39,913 bases of DNA from Parasitella parasitica. Its lineage: Eukaryota; Mucoromycota; Mucoromycetes; Mucorales; Mucoraceae. The notes beneath the pieces were generated by a model. The model had not been told where the DNA came from. It saw only the letters and a program-made list of their open reading frames with translations, and did no database searches. The stretch lies in contig MU619365.1 in assembly GCA_025201805.1 (NCBI GenBank), positions 52,388 to 92,300 on the forward strand, in the 5' to 3' direction. Positions within the stretch are counted from its first letter, which is position 1, and each line of letters opens with the position of its first letter. The position numbers and the translations under genes are program-made. Below are positions 20,372-35,985 of the stretch, piece by piece.

Positions 20372-23300
20372 TTACATGTAAATGTCGTCCTCAATCTCGA
20401 TAGTTTCGACTGTATGGGATGCTGTTGATCGACTGACATAAACCTCTTCTTCCACCTCGATTATCTGTATCTCTCTTTTTGGTGGCTGTCGTTTTCGGTC
20501 TCTTTCAACTTCAATGACTTGAACACTGAAATTTCTAGTCGGCTGCTGCTGAAGTGATCGGGTATGTGTTTTTTGGTGTGTTGGTAATTTTTGGTCGTCT
20601 ATGGTCGATGTACTATTGTCGCTATCATTTTGATATTGTATTTGCTTACTGTTAGTTTTGTCCTCGAAAAAATAATCGTCATCACTATCACTATCATCAT
20701 GAATCTGCTTCTGCCACATCTTATAGTAAATACCGCCTAAAAAAAAAGGTCATTTAACACGATATCGATATCATACAAGTACATAATAACATATACCTCC
20801 ATTAATCGCCGTTGTCTTTTCCATTAACTGTTGATGGCTACCTTTCTCAACGACCATTCCATCTTTGACACTACACATATGTAAGGAGTGTTAAAAATAT
20901 ATAAGTATGTCAGATTTTACACGCAAACATAATGTATTAACTTACACAAAGATCAAGTCTGCATTTACAACGCTAGCTAATCTATGGGTAACAATCAATG
21001 TGGTTCGGTCTTTTGTCATACTAGACAATGCTTGCAGAGTGCGTCCTTCGGTTGTTCTACGTAAAATACAGAACATAATCAATAATTTTTCTCATCTGTT
21101 GGAAAAGCAACATTACACATCAAGAGCGCTTGTGTCCAAGAGAATGATAGGGGCGTTTTTAAGAAAAGTTCTAGCGATAGCAATACGTTGCTAATCATCA
21201 TGTGAGTGAGCTGAATATTCATCAAATTTAACCCGTAAATACCTTGTCGCTCGTAGTTAGGCAAAGACCCTGCTCGCCTACCTTTGTCTCATACCCATCT
21301 GGGAAAGACTCGATCTTGTCGTGAAATTGTGCTGCTTTCGCTGCCATTTTTACTTGGCTTTCGTCAGCATTGACATTTCCATAATGAATATTATAGTAAA
21401 TAGACTCGTTGAACAGCACCGTATCCTTCGGCATGATGCCAATATTTTTTCTCAGTGATGATTGTGTAACTTGACCTATATCTTGACCATCAATGTAAAT
21501 GTGGCCTGAAAGAGGATCATGAAAACGGAATAGCAGACGTAAAACGGCTGATTTTCCACCACTTGCAGGCCCTACAAAAGCTACAGTCGCGCCCTTTGGA
21601 ATAGAAAAGGATATACCATTTAGAGCATTTTGACGCTCCCTTTGGGCAAACGTAACATTATCTACGTCAAGCACCATTGACTGATTAGTTTGCTTGTGTA
21701 CGTATCAGAATAAATTGAATTTCTTTGAACAAACCAAATACAACATGACCTTGCGAAACTTGTAATTCTTTAGCGTTTGGTGTATCCTTGATAGTTTGAT
21801 CTTCTTGTAAGAATGTCAGCATTTTTTCCATGCGGATAAAATTGGTCTGAACCATTCTGTAATGGGTACCAATATGGTGTAACTGTAACACGAAAGTTGG
21901 AACACTTATAATAAGCATTAATGACCCTTGCGAACAAACAACGGTACTTACTGGTGTAAAAATTTGCATCATGTAGATGTTGAAAGCGACGAAATCACCA
22001 GATTCCAATTGACCTATAGAGACCTGGTAACCAATCCATAGAGAACCAGAAAGCAAACTGCCCGTGATAATAGCATTCTGAATCAAATTTAGTGTATTCA
22101 GTGAAGCAGAGCTCTTCCGGTCTGCTTGTTGGCAACTGACAATAGCATCTTTGTAACGAGCATGTTCAAAGTTTTCGGCATTGTAGCATTTCACAGTTTC
22201 AACATTGGCGAGAGAAGAAGCAGCCCTTGTGCAAGTATTCTTGTCCAATTCCACTATATTTTGATCGTATTCTGCCATCCTTTCCGTAGCAGCTATGGTC
22301 ACATTCATATAGAACATCGCGGCCACAAATATGAGTAAGCCAAAAGCTGGCGCATATATGTATGCTGCAAAAAAGGAAACCAAAATGATATTTGCCCAAA
22401 TGGGGAAGATTTGAAAAAGGATTTGGTGAAGTAAGCTGACCACAGAATTCGCACCTTGTTCCATCACGCGCTGGACTTCCCCGGTTTTGCGATTGGTATG
22501 AAAACCAACAGATGAAATATGCAAATGGCTAAACACCTTGAGAGAAACATCTTGAGTAATATGTTGGCTAATTGGGGCCCATAACCAATTTTGGATCGAT
22601 TGAAATAATCCGGTATCACCTTGCAAGGATTTGAAGCCAATGTAAGCAACGATAGGAAGCCATGAAAACTGGCCGTCCCGAAGATCATCAACAATGCGGC
22701 CAATTTTAAAGGGGACTAATAAATTGACTGCAAGTCCAAGTCCAATAGTGAAAAAGCTCAAGAGGACGCAAAGCTGCAATTTCAGATTATTATGTGGCCA
22801 AATAAAAGGTAATAATTTTTTCATGTTCCTAATGGATCCAGAGAATGCGCTTTCTGTTCGTGTAATAGTTGTAGTAATCGTTGTCATTTTAGTGGAGCCA
22901 TATTGATGCTGCTGCTGAGAGTAAACAGTTGTTGATCCTACTAATAACGGCGATGATTCCGCTACTGTTGGTCTTGACTTGGATAAGTGAATAATTGACA
23001 GTACGAATATGATCCACTCAACGATGTATCGAGTAATGAAAACTCCCAAAAAGAAATAATCGTAGATAGTAAATACTGTGCCTGCAAAATGAAATGTAAG
23101 CTTGATGTTCATTTTGTTTTCCTTTCTTATTTTCGCCCCGTATGATAACAATAACCTGCCCCTCCTTTTTTTTTTTTTTTTTTTTTTTTTCGGGCGTTCG
23201 CTCTCCTTAAATATTACATTACCTGGTAGATGCTTCGTTATTCCCCTTAACCAATACCACCCAACAATAGTTTCCATGGCAACAGCCAAAAACCAGAACG

Positions 23301-23688
23301 CATACTGAACCCAGTACCACTTGTTATGATTTGATTGAGCTTCCGTAATTAGTGTAATGATACATAATGACCATGAAAACCAAGACACAGCAATGTAATA
23401 CGCAAGCACAGTTGATGTCCAGAATTGTTCTACGATTGCTCTTGTAACAAGTACAATTGAATCAAAGATGAGTGTGATTGAAACAATCAAACTTGCAATT
23501 GCAATAAATTTTGACCATGCAGACAAATTTGTAGGCTGTTTGTTAATATTGTGGTAATGACGAGGTGCAGCAAAGGCAATTATAGCACTCAACAATAAGG
23601 TGGGACCGTAAACAAAGGGTGTTGACCAGATAAATTCATCAATTGAATAGAATGGTGGAAATGGGTTCTTTCCGCAATCACCATCCAT
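20372..23688 (-). CDS. Hmt1/ABCB6-like half-size ABC transporter with degenerate nucleotide-binding domain
   Basis: Eight exons (complement): 23223-23688, 21952-23081, 21742-21882, 21243-21680, 21117-21190, 20946-21056, 20797-20870 and 20372-20736, giving 932 aa. All phases close. Layout: an N-terminal five-helix extension (exon 1 to start of exon 2), as in Hmt1/ABCB6; a six-helix ABC membrane domain (TGEVQRVMEQGANSV, DKNTCTRAASSLANVETVK); a nucleotide-binding domain (about 580-790); and an acidic tail. Family members export phytochelatin, glutathione conjugates or porphyrins into vacuoles. Here the ATPase motifs depart from consensus: Walker A is GPASGGKSA, Q-loop Gln is Lys664, the signature reads LTTSD (720-724) instead of LSGGE, and Walker B reads LLDTSALD with the catalytic Glu and next Ala missing. 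The D-loop SALD and H-loop His774 remain. ATP hydrolysis is doubtful. The intron at 23082-23222 holds a T25 run. Confidence 0.9.
23166..23190. repeat. poly(T) tract, 25 nt, in ABC transporter intron 1
   Basis: It lies within the 141-nt first intron, making that intron more than twice the local norm. Confidence 0.95.
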
Positions 23689-26140
23689 AATTGATCTTTA
23701 TATTAAAGAGAAACAAAAAGGGAAACAAAAAAGAAAAAGGAAAAGCGGATTATTGTATACAGTGTAGATGGCGTTTCTGTGCTTAATATAGTCTAAAAAA
23801 GGCGTAGCTCTAATATAGCTATTTTGTCAATCTCTTATGAATACTTTCTGCTGCCATATTAGAGTTGAGCATTATTAATAGATCTGCTTTAATTTATTCT
23901 ACATAACATATAATTGGAAACATCATGAGAAACCCTTTTCTACAGTAATTTTGGGCACAACATGTTTGAAAACTAGACTATCGACGAATGGCGCTGAACC
24001 AATATGCAGTTGGATCATGATTAGAGGATATTTCTGCCAACAACTTGGACTGTGAGGTAAGGGGTACTCCACAAGATGCACCCCATCTTTCCAATTTTTT
24101 TCATGCAAAGCATATCCCAAATAATATGTACATCACGTAATTTACGAGATGTGTGATAATTGGAGATGCTGTATCCGAGTAACCAAGTATATAGTATATA
24201 ATAGTAAATTGTAAGATATAAACCACGATCATGGTAACAGAAAGCAAGTTTATAAAGCTATGCTTTATACAAAAAACAAGGGGTTTTAATGACATTTTTT
24301 GCTTGATAAAACCCTGATAACTTTAATGTAACATTGAATAAACATATATATAACTCTATTATTTACAACATGCTAATATAAAAGCACGTCAAATAGGCTT
24401 ACGCTATGAACAATTCAATCGTAATATCAGACTACTTATATTTTAACTCTTGATAAACAGTAGGAACTGGTCTACCTTTCGTGGATTTTGAGCAGCATGT
24501 TTACGTATCCTATTCAATCAAGATTCTGAATTCAATGGTAATAAGAAAAAAGCTGCGCCTTTCTGTTAGCCGTACGCTATGATGTCTATATCAAACATCT
24601 TGATACAATAATATAAAGAAACTTGCTATAAATTCACAGAGTTCAACTGCATTCGCACAATCACAGAGTGAAATTAAATTTGTATTATCTTAATTCAATG
24701 GTTTACTATTACCAGCACTGAAAATCAACATGATAAATTTCCTACATTTTATTTTCACAAAAATCAACCTTGATGTCTACCAATTCATAGATACGCCTCG
24801 AGTTAGTTTCAAGGCATCCATGATCATGTTTGTACACCCAAACAGGATACACTTGTACAGCATGGGGTAAATAACCTTATCAGGTCAAAATGAATTAAAT
24901 CACGAAAGAATAAGTGGCATCCATAGGTCTCAATTTTAATGTAGTACCAAATGCGTTTGGAAAAGAAGTATTTCGTGGTAAAAAAAAAAATCAAGGCTTG
25001 TGTACGAAATGACCTCGTGTTTGCGTGTTGTGGGGTATTTTGAAAATTGGAATGGACGTAAAGTGGTTCGATTGCACTTTAAAAAGGGTAGGAAGAAAGA
25101 AGGATAGTATTGGATTGGATGTTATTTTTTTGTTCTCTTTGTCACTTTAGTAAAGTGTAAATTGTTTGAGCAAGCACTGATGCAATTCCATTGCTCGCGA
25201 AAATTTTGGAGACCTTGGTGATGAGCGGCTATGAGATGCGCATAATGACCTTTTTTTGTGTGTGTATTTGATCCATTACTACACGCATTTTGAACTGATT
25301 TTTTTGTCGTGTGCAACTTGAACATCTATATAAGTTTCAAAAAGAAGCTGATGTGGGCAGTGCAACATATCACAAATGCAAACAATGGGAAAGGGAAATT
25401 TTGCTGGATGATCGCCTTTGATTTCTAGATCGTGTATATCACTGCACTCGCCTACTGGATTTTGCTCTTAAATGAACAAAGTCTAAAAATTTTATGATGG
25501 TGTCCAGTATCTGTATTTAGCTAAATTTATGCACAGAATGTTTCTCCACCACACTGACCAACATGTAATGTTGGGTTTTTTTTCCCATGCTGTATCACAG
25601 CATATTTCCTTTTCAGCGTCATTAATCATAAAGAATAAGATGAAACAGGCTTTGTTATTTTTTACAGTGGAAAAAAGGGGAAATAGTCTATAGAATGATG
25701 AAAAAGAAAACATTTGGTTCATGTATAAAACTTGAGGGTGTATATTTTGCCATCGAGATGATAATGACTTTTTTTTCTCTAAAATGGGCGAAGGGGTGGG
25801 GGGGTGAGGGTTATGATAAGCTACTACAAATACATAGATGAAGGAAAGGGAAGGTCATAGAAGGTCATAAAAAATGGCATAAGTTAGAGTATTTACAAAA
25901 ACTGGCTCTCATAAATAGTAGCTTGGTGGAGGAGTAAAATAAAAACGGCTATTGTTTATGACGATGAAGCACCAAAAATTATATGTTGTATTTCGAAACT
26001 GGAGATGGAAAAGTCTAAATAGTTGGGGTAAAAGTGAATGCATTTTTCCTTTGTTCTTCTGTTAATTGTTTACTGATTTTGCTAAATTTTTTTTGGTGAT
26101 ATTTTTTTTTTCGTTGATTGACATCTATGTTGGATCGCAA
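23689..26140. other. 2.45-kb intergenic region, no supported gene
   Basis: Between the 5' end of the ABC transporter and the 3' end of the four-finger regulator, both on the minus strand. The left part should hold the transporter promoter; the right part near 26040-26140 is T-rich and probably the 3' UTR of the regulator. All frames are short, with no recognisable domain, tRNA or long repeat. Confidence 0.6.
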
Positions 26141-29625
<3,485 letters not shown>

Positions 29626-32353
29626 CTAGCCAGATCCAGTGCCATACTTGCTCTTCCAGACATCTTCCATCTTTTCATCAATTTTGGTAAACAAATATTC
29701 AGCGCCACCAAGAACATGACCTTCCTTGATATCCATAGAAAGCTCGTCAGGAATATTACGAAGAGGGGCATTCAACTGACGACACATGCTTTCAGAAGAA
29801 GCAGGGATGTAAGGGCTAAACACAGCAGACAAAAGGTAAATCAAGTTGACAGCAGTTGCGACAACCGCATCACACTTTGGACGAGATTCATCAAACAAGG
29901 CGTTACTCAAATTAGCGTCTTGAAGGTATTGATTACCACGAGCAGAGATGTTCATGGCGATACCAAGACCAGATCTGAGCTTCACAGCTTCCATGGCCTC
30001 GACATATTGTTTCAAAAGATCGTTTACATCCTTGAAAAGGTCAGTTTCCAGTTTTCCAGAGATGTCCGCCTTGGGAATAACGCCATCATACTTGGCAAAG
30101 ATAAAACGAATTGCACGGTTAACAAAGTTACCGAGATTGTTTAACAATTCACTGTTGTTCTTTGTAATGAATTCGTTCCAAGTGAACATGGAATCACTAG
30201 TTTCGGGACGAACAGACATGAGGTAATAACGCCAAACAGAAGGAGGAATACCGGTGGCTTCAGCATTGTTACCAAAGACACCAACATTACGCGACTTGGA
30301 AAATTTACCACCCTCATAATTGAGATATTCTTTAAAAACGGCGTTAGCTTACACTTATGTACAAACTGACAAAGCATACTTACCACAAGTACTGATATGG
30401 TTTACAACTGTCCACTTTTCGCCAGTACCAATTTCACAGCCGGGGAAAATGACAGAATGGAAAGGGACGTTATCCTTACCCATGAATTGGTACAATTTGA
30501 CGTGCTCGGGATTCTTCCACCACTTTTCCCATTCATCGGTATAATTGGCTGTGATGCTAGGATAACCAATAGGTGCATCAAACCAGACATAAAAGACCTT
30601 GTCCTCGTAACCTTCAAGGGGGACGGGGGTGCCCCACTTCAAATCACGGGTAATACAACGAGGTCTCAATCCTTCCTTCAACCAAGATTGAGTAATGTTG
30701 ATACCGTTAGCGGACCACTTACCATCAGCAGCAGACTTCTTGAAAGCAGCCTCAATTTCAGGCTGCAGCTTGGCCAAATCAAGGAAGAGATGGTTAGAGT
30801 CCTTGGTGATGGGTTTATTGCCATCAAGCTTACAGCGAGGATCTATGAGATCGGTAGCATTCAAAAGCTTACCGCAAGCGTCGCATTGATCACCTCGGGC
30901 ATCCTCATACTTACAATGAGGGCAAGTACCTTCAACGTAGCGATCGGCTAAGAATCTGTAGAGATGAAAATGCCCATTAGCCTCCAGGCCTTTACTTTTT
31001 TATCCTCCTCTATGTATATTTACCTGCTGCATTTTTCACAGTATAATTGGGTCATGGTTTCCTTGAGAATACAGCCGTTTTCATAATTCTTCAAAAAGAT
31101 GTCTTGAGCAATCTCTGTTTGCTTTTCAGTAGTGGTACGACCAAAGAGATCAAAAGATAAATCAAACCATTTATAAACAGCAGTATGAATAGCATTATAC
31201 TTGTCGCAAAGAGCTTGGCATGAGACACCTTCCTCTAAGGCCTTGGTTTCTGTAGCGGTACCGTATTCGTCAGTGCCACAAAAGAAGGCAGTGTTATACC
31301 CACGAGCACGACAATATCTAGCGTAAACATCAGCGCTCAACGTAGAGCCAACAATGTTACCCAAGTGAGGAACATTATTGACATAAGGGAGGGCTGAAGT
31401 AATCAAAATATTGCGCTCATTGTCCTTGGGAAGAACCCTGAAAGCTGCATTAATAACATTCATTGCGCTATACAATTTTAACACTCACTTGACGGACTGA
31501 TCAAGACCCTTAGCAGCGACATCTTTGACGTTTTGAGTAGCCTTGTTGAAAACAGGCTTAGGGATCTCCTTGGCAACCTTCTTTTCGGCAAGCACGGCCT
31601 TATTCTTTGGTTTAGCACCTTTGTTTGTCTAGAAATTACGAATATTTACAAATTATGAGTCATACTGGCTATGCTATTTTTTTTTTGTGGTATTACCTGC
31701 TCCTTGACATGCTCTACACCAGCAATGAATTTTTCGTTTTTAGATACAGTGTTGAACCAAGCAGACAAAGCAGGGTATTTGTCGAGATTTTTAGTAGATG
31801 ACAACGTCTCAAAAAGAGTGCCATAATAAATGACATCAACTAAACTGACATTGGATGCCTCCTATTGCGTGAAAAATAGGGCATTAATATCAAGAAATTG
31901 ACATAAACTTTTGTAAAAAAGAAATACCTTGGCAAAAGCATTTGCATGCCTGTTGATAATATCTTCAGCATTTTGAAAAGCCTGATCAAGTCTTCTTTTA
32001 ATGACAAGAGGACTGACAGAGATTTCCTCTTTTTCAATAACAACAGATTGCAAAGCATTAAAAGCAGTAGCATCGAAAATGTACCTATTTCACGGTAGTT
32101 TGATCAAATCAGTCTACCTTTCTTGTATACTGCCGCGTGCTTTTTTTTCATTTTTTTTTCATTCTTACTTCAAAGCAGCGTTCGTGTCAATCAAGGAAAT
32201 GTCGTTTGATACAGAAAAAAAGAGGGCTTCGCCAGGAGTCTCGACGAGCTTAGCTCCAGTAACTTGAGCAGCGATTGAAAACTTTATTGCATTGGCGTAA
32301 GGCTTCGTATTGGCTGACAACTTGGGTACAGTTATCTTAATAGCTGCAGGCAT
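29626..32353 (-). CDS. MES1: cytosolic methionyl-tRNA synthetase
   Basis: Seven exons (complement): 32169-32353, 31928-32084, 31697-31861, 31489-31628, 31024-31437, 30384-30955 and 29626-30329, giving 778 aa. It charges initiator and elongator tRNA-Met. Residues 1 to about 170 form a GST-like N-terminal domain, used in yeast to dock on the Arc1 cofactor, and a Lys-rich linker follows. The class I catalytic core has the HIGH-type [12 protein letters not shown], the [14 protein letters not shown] substrate loop, zinc-knuckle cysteines (CEKCS, CPHC, CDACG), [12 protein letters not shown] and a KFSKS signature. The anticodon-binding helical domain closes the protein ([10 protein letters not shown]). 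It lacks a C-terminal EMAPII-like domain, as in yeast. Start: the ATG at 32351-32353 begins [11 protein letters not shown]; the same frame is open further upstream but without homology. It lies in a tandem run with NDUFA2 and NOG2. Confidence 0.95.
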
Positions 32354-32806
32354 CTTTCTAGACAAACTTATAAAGAAAAAGAAAAATGTAACTTTTGCGA
32401 ATTGTTGTACTGTAGAAGCATCGAAATCTGTGAGTTTGAATGTCAAAAACAAGCCACTAATCGAATGTAATCTCTGTTTCTCTGGATGGCGTGCTTTCAG
32501 GTATACAGGCACATATGTTTAACAACACTCACATAAAGCCTCGTTTATTTTGTATTAATCATATTCCAACTCTTCCAACAAAAGTGGATTATAACATCCC
32601 ATGGTCTTTTAAAACCGCATCGCATGTACCTCAAAAACCGCAATTTTTTATTCCAGTCGAATAGAATAACATCCATTCTTTTATTTGATGTGGAGGGTTT
32701 CGACCTTAACAATAAAGCCAACCAACATAAATTCTTTACACTTTCTTTTTTTTTTTTTTTGTTTATTTTGTATTTATTTGTTGCAGGTAGTTGTATAAAA
32801 GTTCAT
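32354..32806. promoter_or_regulatory. 453-bp region: MES1 promoter and NDUFA2 3' end
   Basis: It contains a T18 run (32743-32760), probably in the NDUFA2 3' flank. I identify no specific site. Confidence 0.4.
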
Positions 32807-33204
32807 TCAAGCAGACTTGACTAATTGTGCCAAAGCATTTTCGATGTCTTGTGTTGATGCATTGTTGAGAGCCACTTTGCGTTCAATGCCTTTATCTATC
32901 ATACTATGAAGTTAAACACTGATTCATCGTCGATAATATAGTCAAATGTTTACCGAAACGAGCAAAGGCACGAGCTTCAATGCCGCTGGCTTCACGAACT
33001 AGAATTGGAAGCTCAGGGTTCATCTTTTTGATATCGACGTAGTTCTTTGCTACAAAGTCACTGTAAAGAAGATTAGCTTGGATGTTTGAAATTTGAATTT
33101 AGATTTTTGACATCTTACCGAAGTCCACTGCTAGAAGGCGATGTTTGACAGAATTGGAGACGAAGTTCCTTAAGACCTTTTAATTGTGATTTGAAAGCAG
33201 ACAT
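32807..33204 (-). CDS. NADH:ubiquinone oxidoreductase (complex I) subunit NDUFA2/B8
   Basis: Three exons (complement): 33119-33204, 32954-33060 and 32807-32895, giving 93 aa, the family size. It is a small accessory subunit of mitochondrial complex I with the thioredoxin-like L51/S25/CI-B8 fold, located on the matrix arm. The match is along its whole length: KELRLQFCQTSPSSSGLRDF, then VAKNYVDIKKMNPELPILVREASG, then a short basic strand and VALNNASTQDIENALAQL. The exons are too short to appear as open frames alone; the splice phases (2, then 1) close exactly. Cys19 matches the first conserved cysteine; the second, in RECSG of animal proteins, is Ala here, so the known intramolecular disulfide cannot form. 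The presence of complex I also shows the fungus is not a complex-I-lacking yeast. Confidence 0.92.
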
Positions 33205-33759
33205 GTCAAGTTAAAGAGTGAGGGGTAAGAGTGTTGAGTGAAGAAAAAAGAAAAATAAAGCAACATTCACTCCCTGGTGTTGGGTTTTAACCAATTTGCA
33301 CCACCACCATCACAACCATCACCACATTCAATTCGACGTCATACCGTAAATATCGTTGCATGTTAAGCAAACACCATTCAATAATTTGAAAAATACAGTA
33401 ATTGACCATTAGCTCTTACTCTTCGAATTGAACACACCTTACTCTACTTGAATTTCGCTAGTAGTTGGTTGCATTTCCTAAAGTCTCTGTGTATTTATAA
33501 ACTTACAAGTCGATGACCCTTCTGTCAGATTCTTTTCTTCATATTATCTGATTTACTTGAATTTTATTCTTAAGAATTTAAAAGATAAAGTATAAACAGG
33601 CAATAGTAAAAAAGAGAAAAAATATAGTTATATGATAATATAAATGAGCAAAAAGAAGTTTTTAGATGCAATTACAAAAAAAGAATAGGTCAGAAGAAAC
33701 GATAATAAAGACAGACAAATATATATGAAATCTAAATAGGGGATGGAGCGTGTATCAAT
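33205..33759. promoter_or_regulatory. 555-bp region: NDUFA2 promoter and NOG2 3' end
   Basis: Near 33281-33300 lies a CCAAT-box-like AACCAATTT, beside an ACC/ATC-rich stretch (33297-33327). The right half, past the NOG2 stop, is A-rich. No gene is seen. Confidence 0.4.
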
Positions 33760-35884
33760 TTAATGTCTTTTACGCTTCGACCCAGACACAGCAGATCCCT
33801 TTAGGCGAGAATTGAGCACTTTTTTCTTTTGTTCATCGGGCTTGGCCTTGTTACGGTTCTTATTCTTGACATTAGCGGTATCATAGTAATGAACGCCAAC
33901 CTTTTTGCCCTTTTTATCAGCTTCAAACTCATTGTTATTCACTCGAACCTTCTTGGCGGGATGCTCTTCCTCTTCATCTTCTTCAGCGTTTTCTTCAGCT
34001 CCACTCACTTCGAGCTCGCTATCGACCTGATCTTCTTCTGCTTCCTCAATATCTTCCTCGCCTTCTATGACAGGAGCTTTGACAACAGGACCCTCCTCAC
34101 CTACAACACTCTCGAAAACTTCATCCCAATCAGTGATCTCAGATTCCGTAGCATCAGACTTGGACTTCTTGGGGCTTTCCGTAGAGCCTTCAGCATATAT
34201 ACGAGAAGCAGCTTCTTCGGCTTTTTTGGCCTTGGCTCTGGCACGTTCTTCAGCAACTAATTGAGCATTGTTTGCCAAATCATCTTCCAAATAGTCGCTA
34301 GTAACGTTGATTTTTGCAAACATTTGTTCGACACCAATCTTTCTCTTCTTCTCTTCCTTTTGTTCAGCAGTTAAAGGCTCAACAGATTCAGGGGGAGGCA
34401 CATAGAATGGGATACGACCACGAAGCCAGTCGTTCAAAACCATAATGGATACATTGTGGACATCAGGCTCACCCTTTTTGAGTAATTTACCAGTTTTTCT
34501 GGCGATCTGCTCCAAAAAATCGGTATGGTCTTCCCAACCTTGAAGACCATACGTTCTTCTGAGGTATTCATGCCTAACACGCTCCAAAATAGTAGGAATG
34601 GTATCTTCAGGATTGGTCATTTTCTCAACACGAACCGAACCCTTCAAAATGATATCAACTTCTCCATCATCTACATTAGGAGGCACCACACCGGGACAAT
34701 CAATGAGATAGATACGCTTCATCAGGGTAATGTATTGCCAGACCTTAGTCTCACCAGGAATAGGAGCAACAGGGCAGACTTTTTTGGCCTTAAGAGTATT
34801 GATGATGGAAGACTTTCCAGTGTTAGGATAGCCAATAAAACCAACAGAAATTTGCTTCTTGTCGCTGTGCAAAGAAGAGAATTGACGCAAAAGTTGAATA
34901 AGGGACCCCTTTCCAAACGAGTTGTTGATAGAGGCATGGAATGCAAGAGTAGGGGCAGACTTGGACAAATGAGATACCCAACGAGCAGTGGACCAAGTGG
35001 GTACAAGATCACATTTGTTGAGAACAAAGATCAATTGCTTGTGAGGCTTTTCTTTCTTGATGAAATTCTCGATATTGCGACAACGAGTGCCGATGGGATC
35101 ACGGGCATCAAGAACATGGATTATAACGTCAGAAGAGTCAATAACCTTGTACAATTCGTTCCAAATACGCTTGGATTGACCAGCTTGAAGATACCAAGCT
35201 CGGGCGGCATCCGTGTAATCAGATTCCTTATTGGCTAAAAGACTGCTATCCTTATCAGACTTGTATGTTTCTAATCAGCAACAAGTCAGTAAAATGATAA
35301 TGCAGCTGGATTGATGTGAGTTTACCATGAGTATCATCAACTCGAGTCATCAATTCTTCCATTGATCCAATGTTTAATTTGGGCTTCTTTCTTTGAGCCT
35401 TGTTGCCGAACGTATTTTTAAAAGTATCAGTCTCAAGAATATGCATACGGCCTTGTTTGGCTGAATCCTGTAGAAGCGACATCGGTAACTTGTTTTGCTT
35501 CAATAAAACTTGGTAAGGATCATCCACCTTGGCTGCTAAAGACTCACGAAAATCTTCAAGAGCCTTTTGCCCAATCACTCGAGTGTTACCTAGCATGTCA
35601 TGTAAACACATTGCTCTTGACATTCGCTAAACCAACTTACCAAACCATTTTCTATTGGGGGCAACCCGAGCGGTTTTAACTTCTGTGCTTTGAAATTCGG
35701 CAGCTTGAATAATCCTTCCTTGAGCATTGCGAGTGGCTTTACCGCCCTTGAGCATGTTGATATACTTGATCTTCTTAGCATCTCGATAGAAATTTTCACC
35801 CTTGACTCTTAGGTTCTTTGCACGGTCATCACCTCCAGCTTTATCACGAGTGACTCTTTGCTTTTCTTTTTTATATTGACCCAT
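33760..35884 (-). CDS. NOG2: nucleolar/nuclear GTPase Nog2 (GNL2), 60S subunit assembly
   Basis: Three exons (complement): 35641-35884, 35326-35589 and 33760-35270, giving 672 aa. It is a circularly permuted GTPase of the YlqF/Nog2 family that acts on pre-60S particles before nuclear export. The G motifs come in permuted order: NKCD (G4), then GYPNTGKSS (G1, P-loop), then the GETKVW region (G2) and DCPG (G3). The N-terminal basic NGP1NT region is intact: [20 protein letters not shown], then [20 protein letters not shown], then [20 protein letters not shown] just before the GTPase domain. The C-terminus is a long acidic stretch ([11 protein letters not shown] and [12 protein letters not shown]) ending in a Lys/Arg-rich nucleolar signal. 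The start codon at 35884 is the only in-frame one before the conserved N-terminus. A 32-nt A tract lies 67 bp upstream. Confidence 0.96.
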
Positions 35885-35950
35885 TAAATATAGAAAAATA
35901 AAGAATCTTTCAAAAAATAAAGTTGGTCATTAATTGAAAGAGATTCTTTT

Positions 35951-35951
<1 letters not shown>

Positions 35952-35983
<32 letters not shown>
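35952..35983. promoter_or_regulatory. poly(dA:dT) tract upstream of NOG2
   Basis: A 32-nt A run on the plus strand, 67 bp upstream of the NOG2 ATG. In fungi such tracts commonly keep promoters nucleosome-free; the role here is inferred from position. Confidence 0.5.

Positions 35984-35985
<2 letters not shown>

Noticed and set aside
30260-30330. KFSKS instead of KMSKS in methionyl-tRNA synthetase
   Set aside because: This variant is usual in eukaryotic cytosolic methionyl-tRNA synthetases.
34525-35238. 237-codon open frame on the plus strand
   Set aside because: Antisense to the conserved GTPase domain of NOG2; coding constraint on the other strand explains it.
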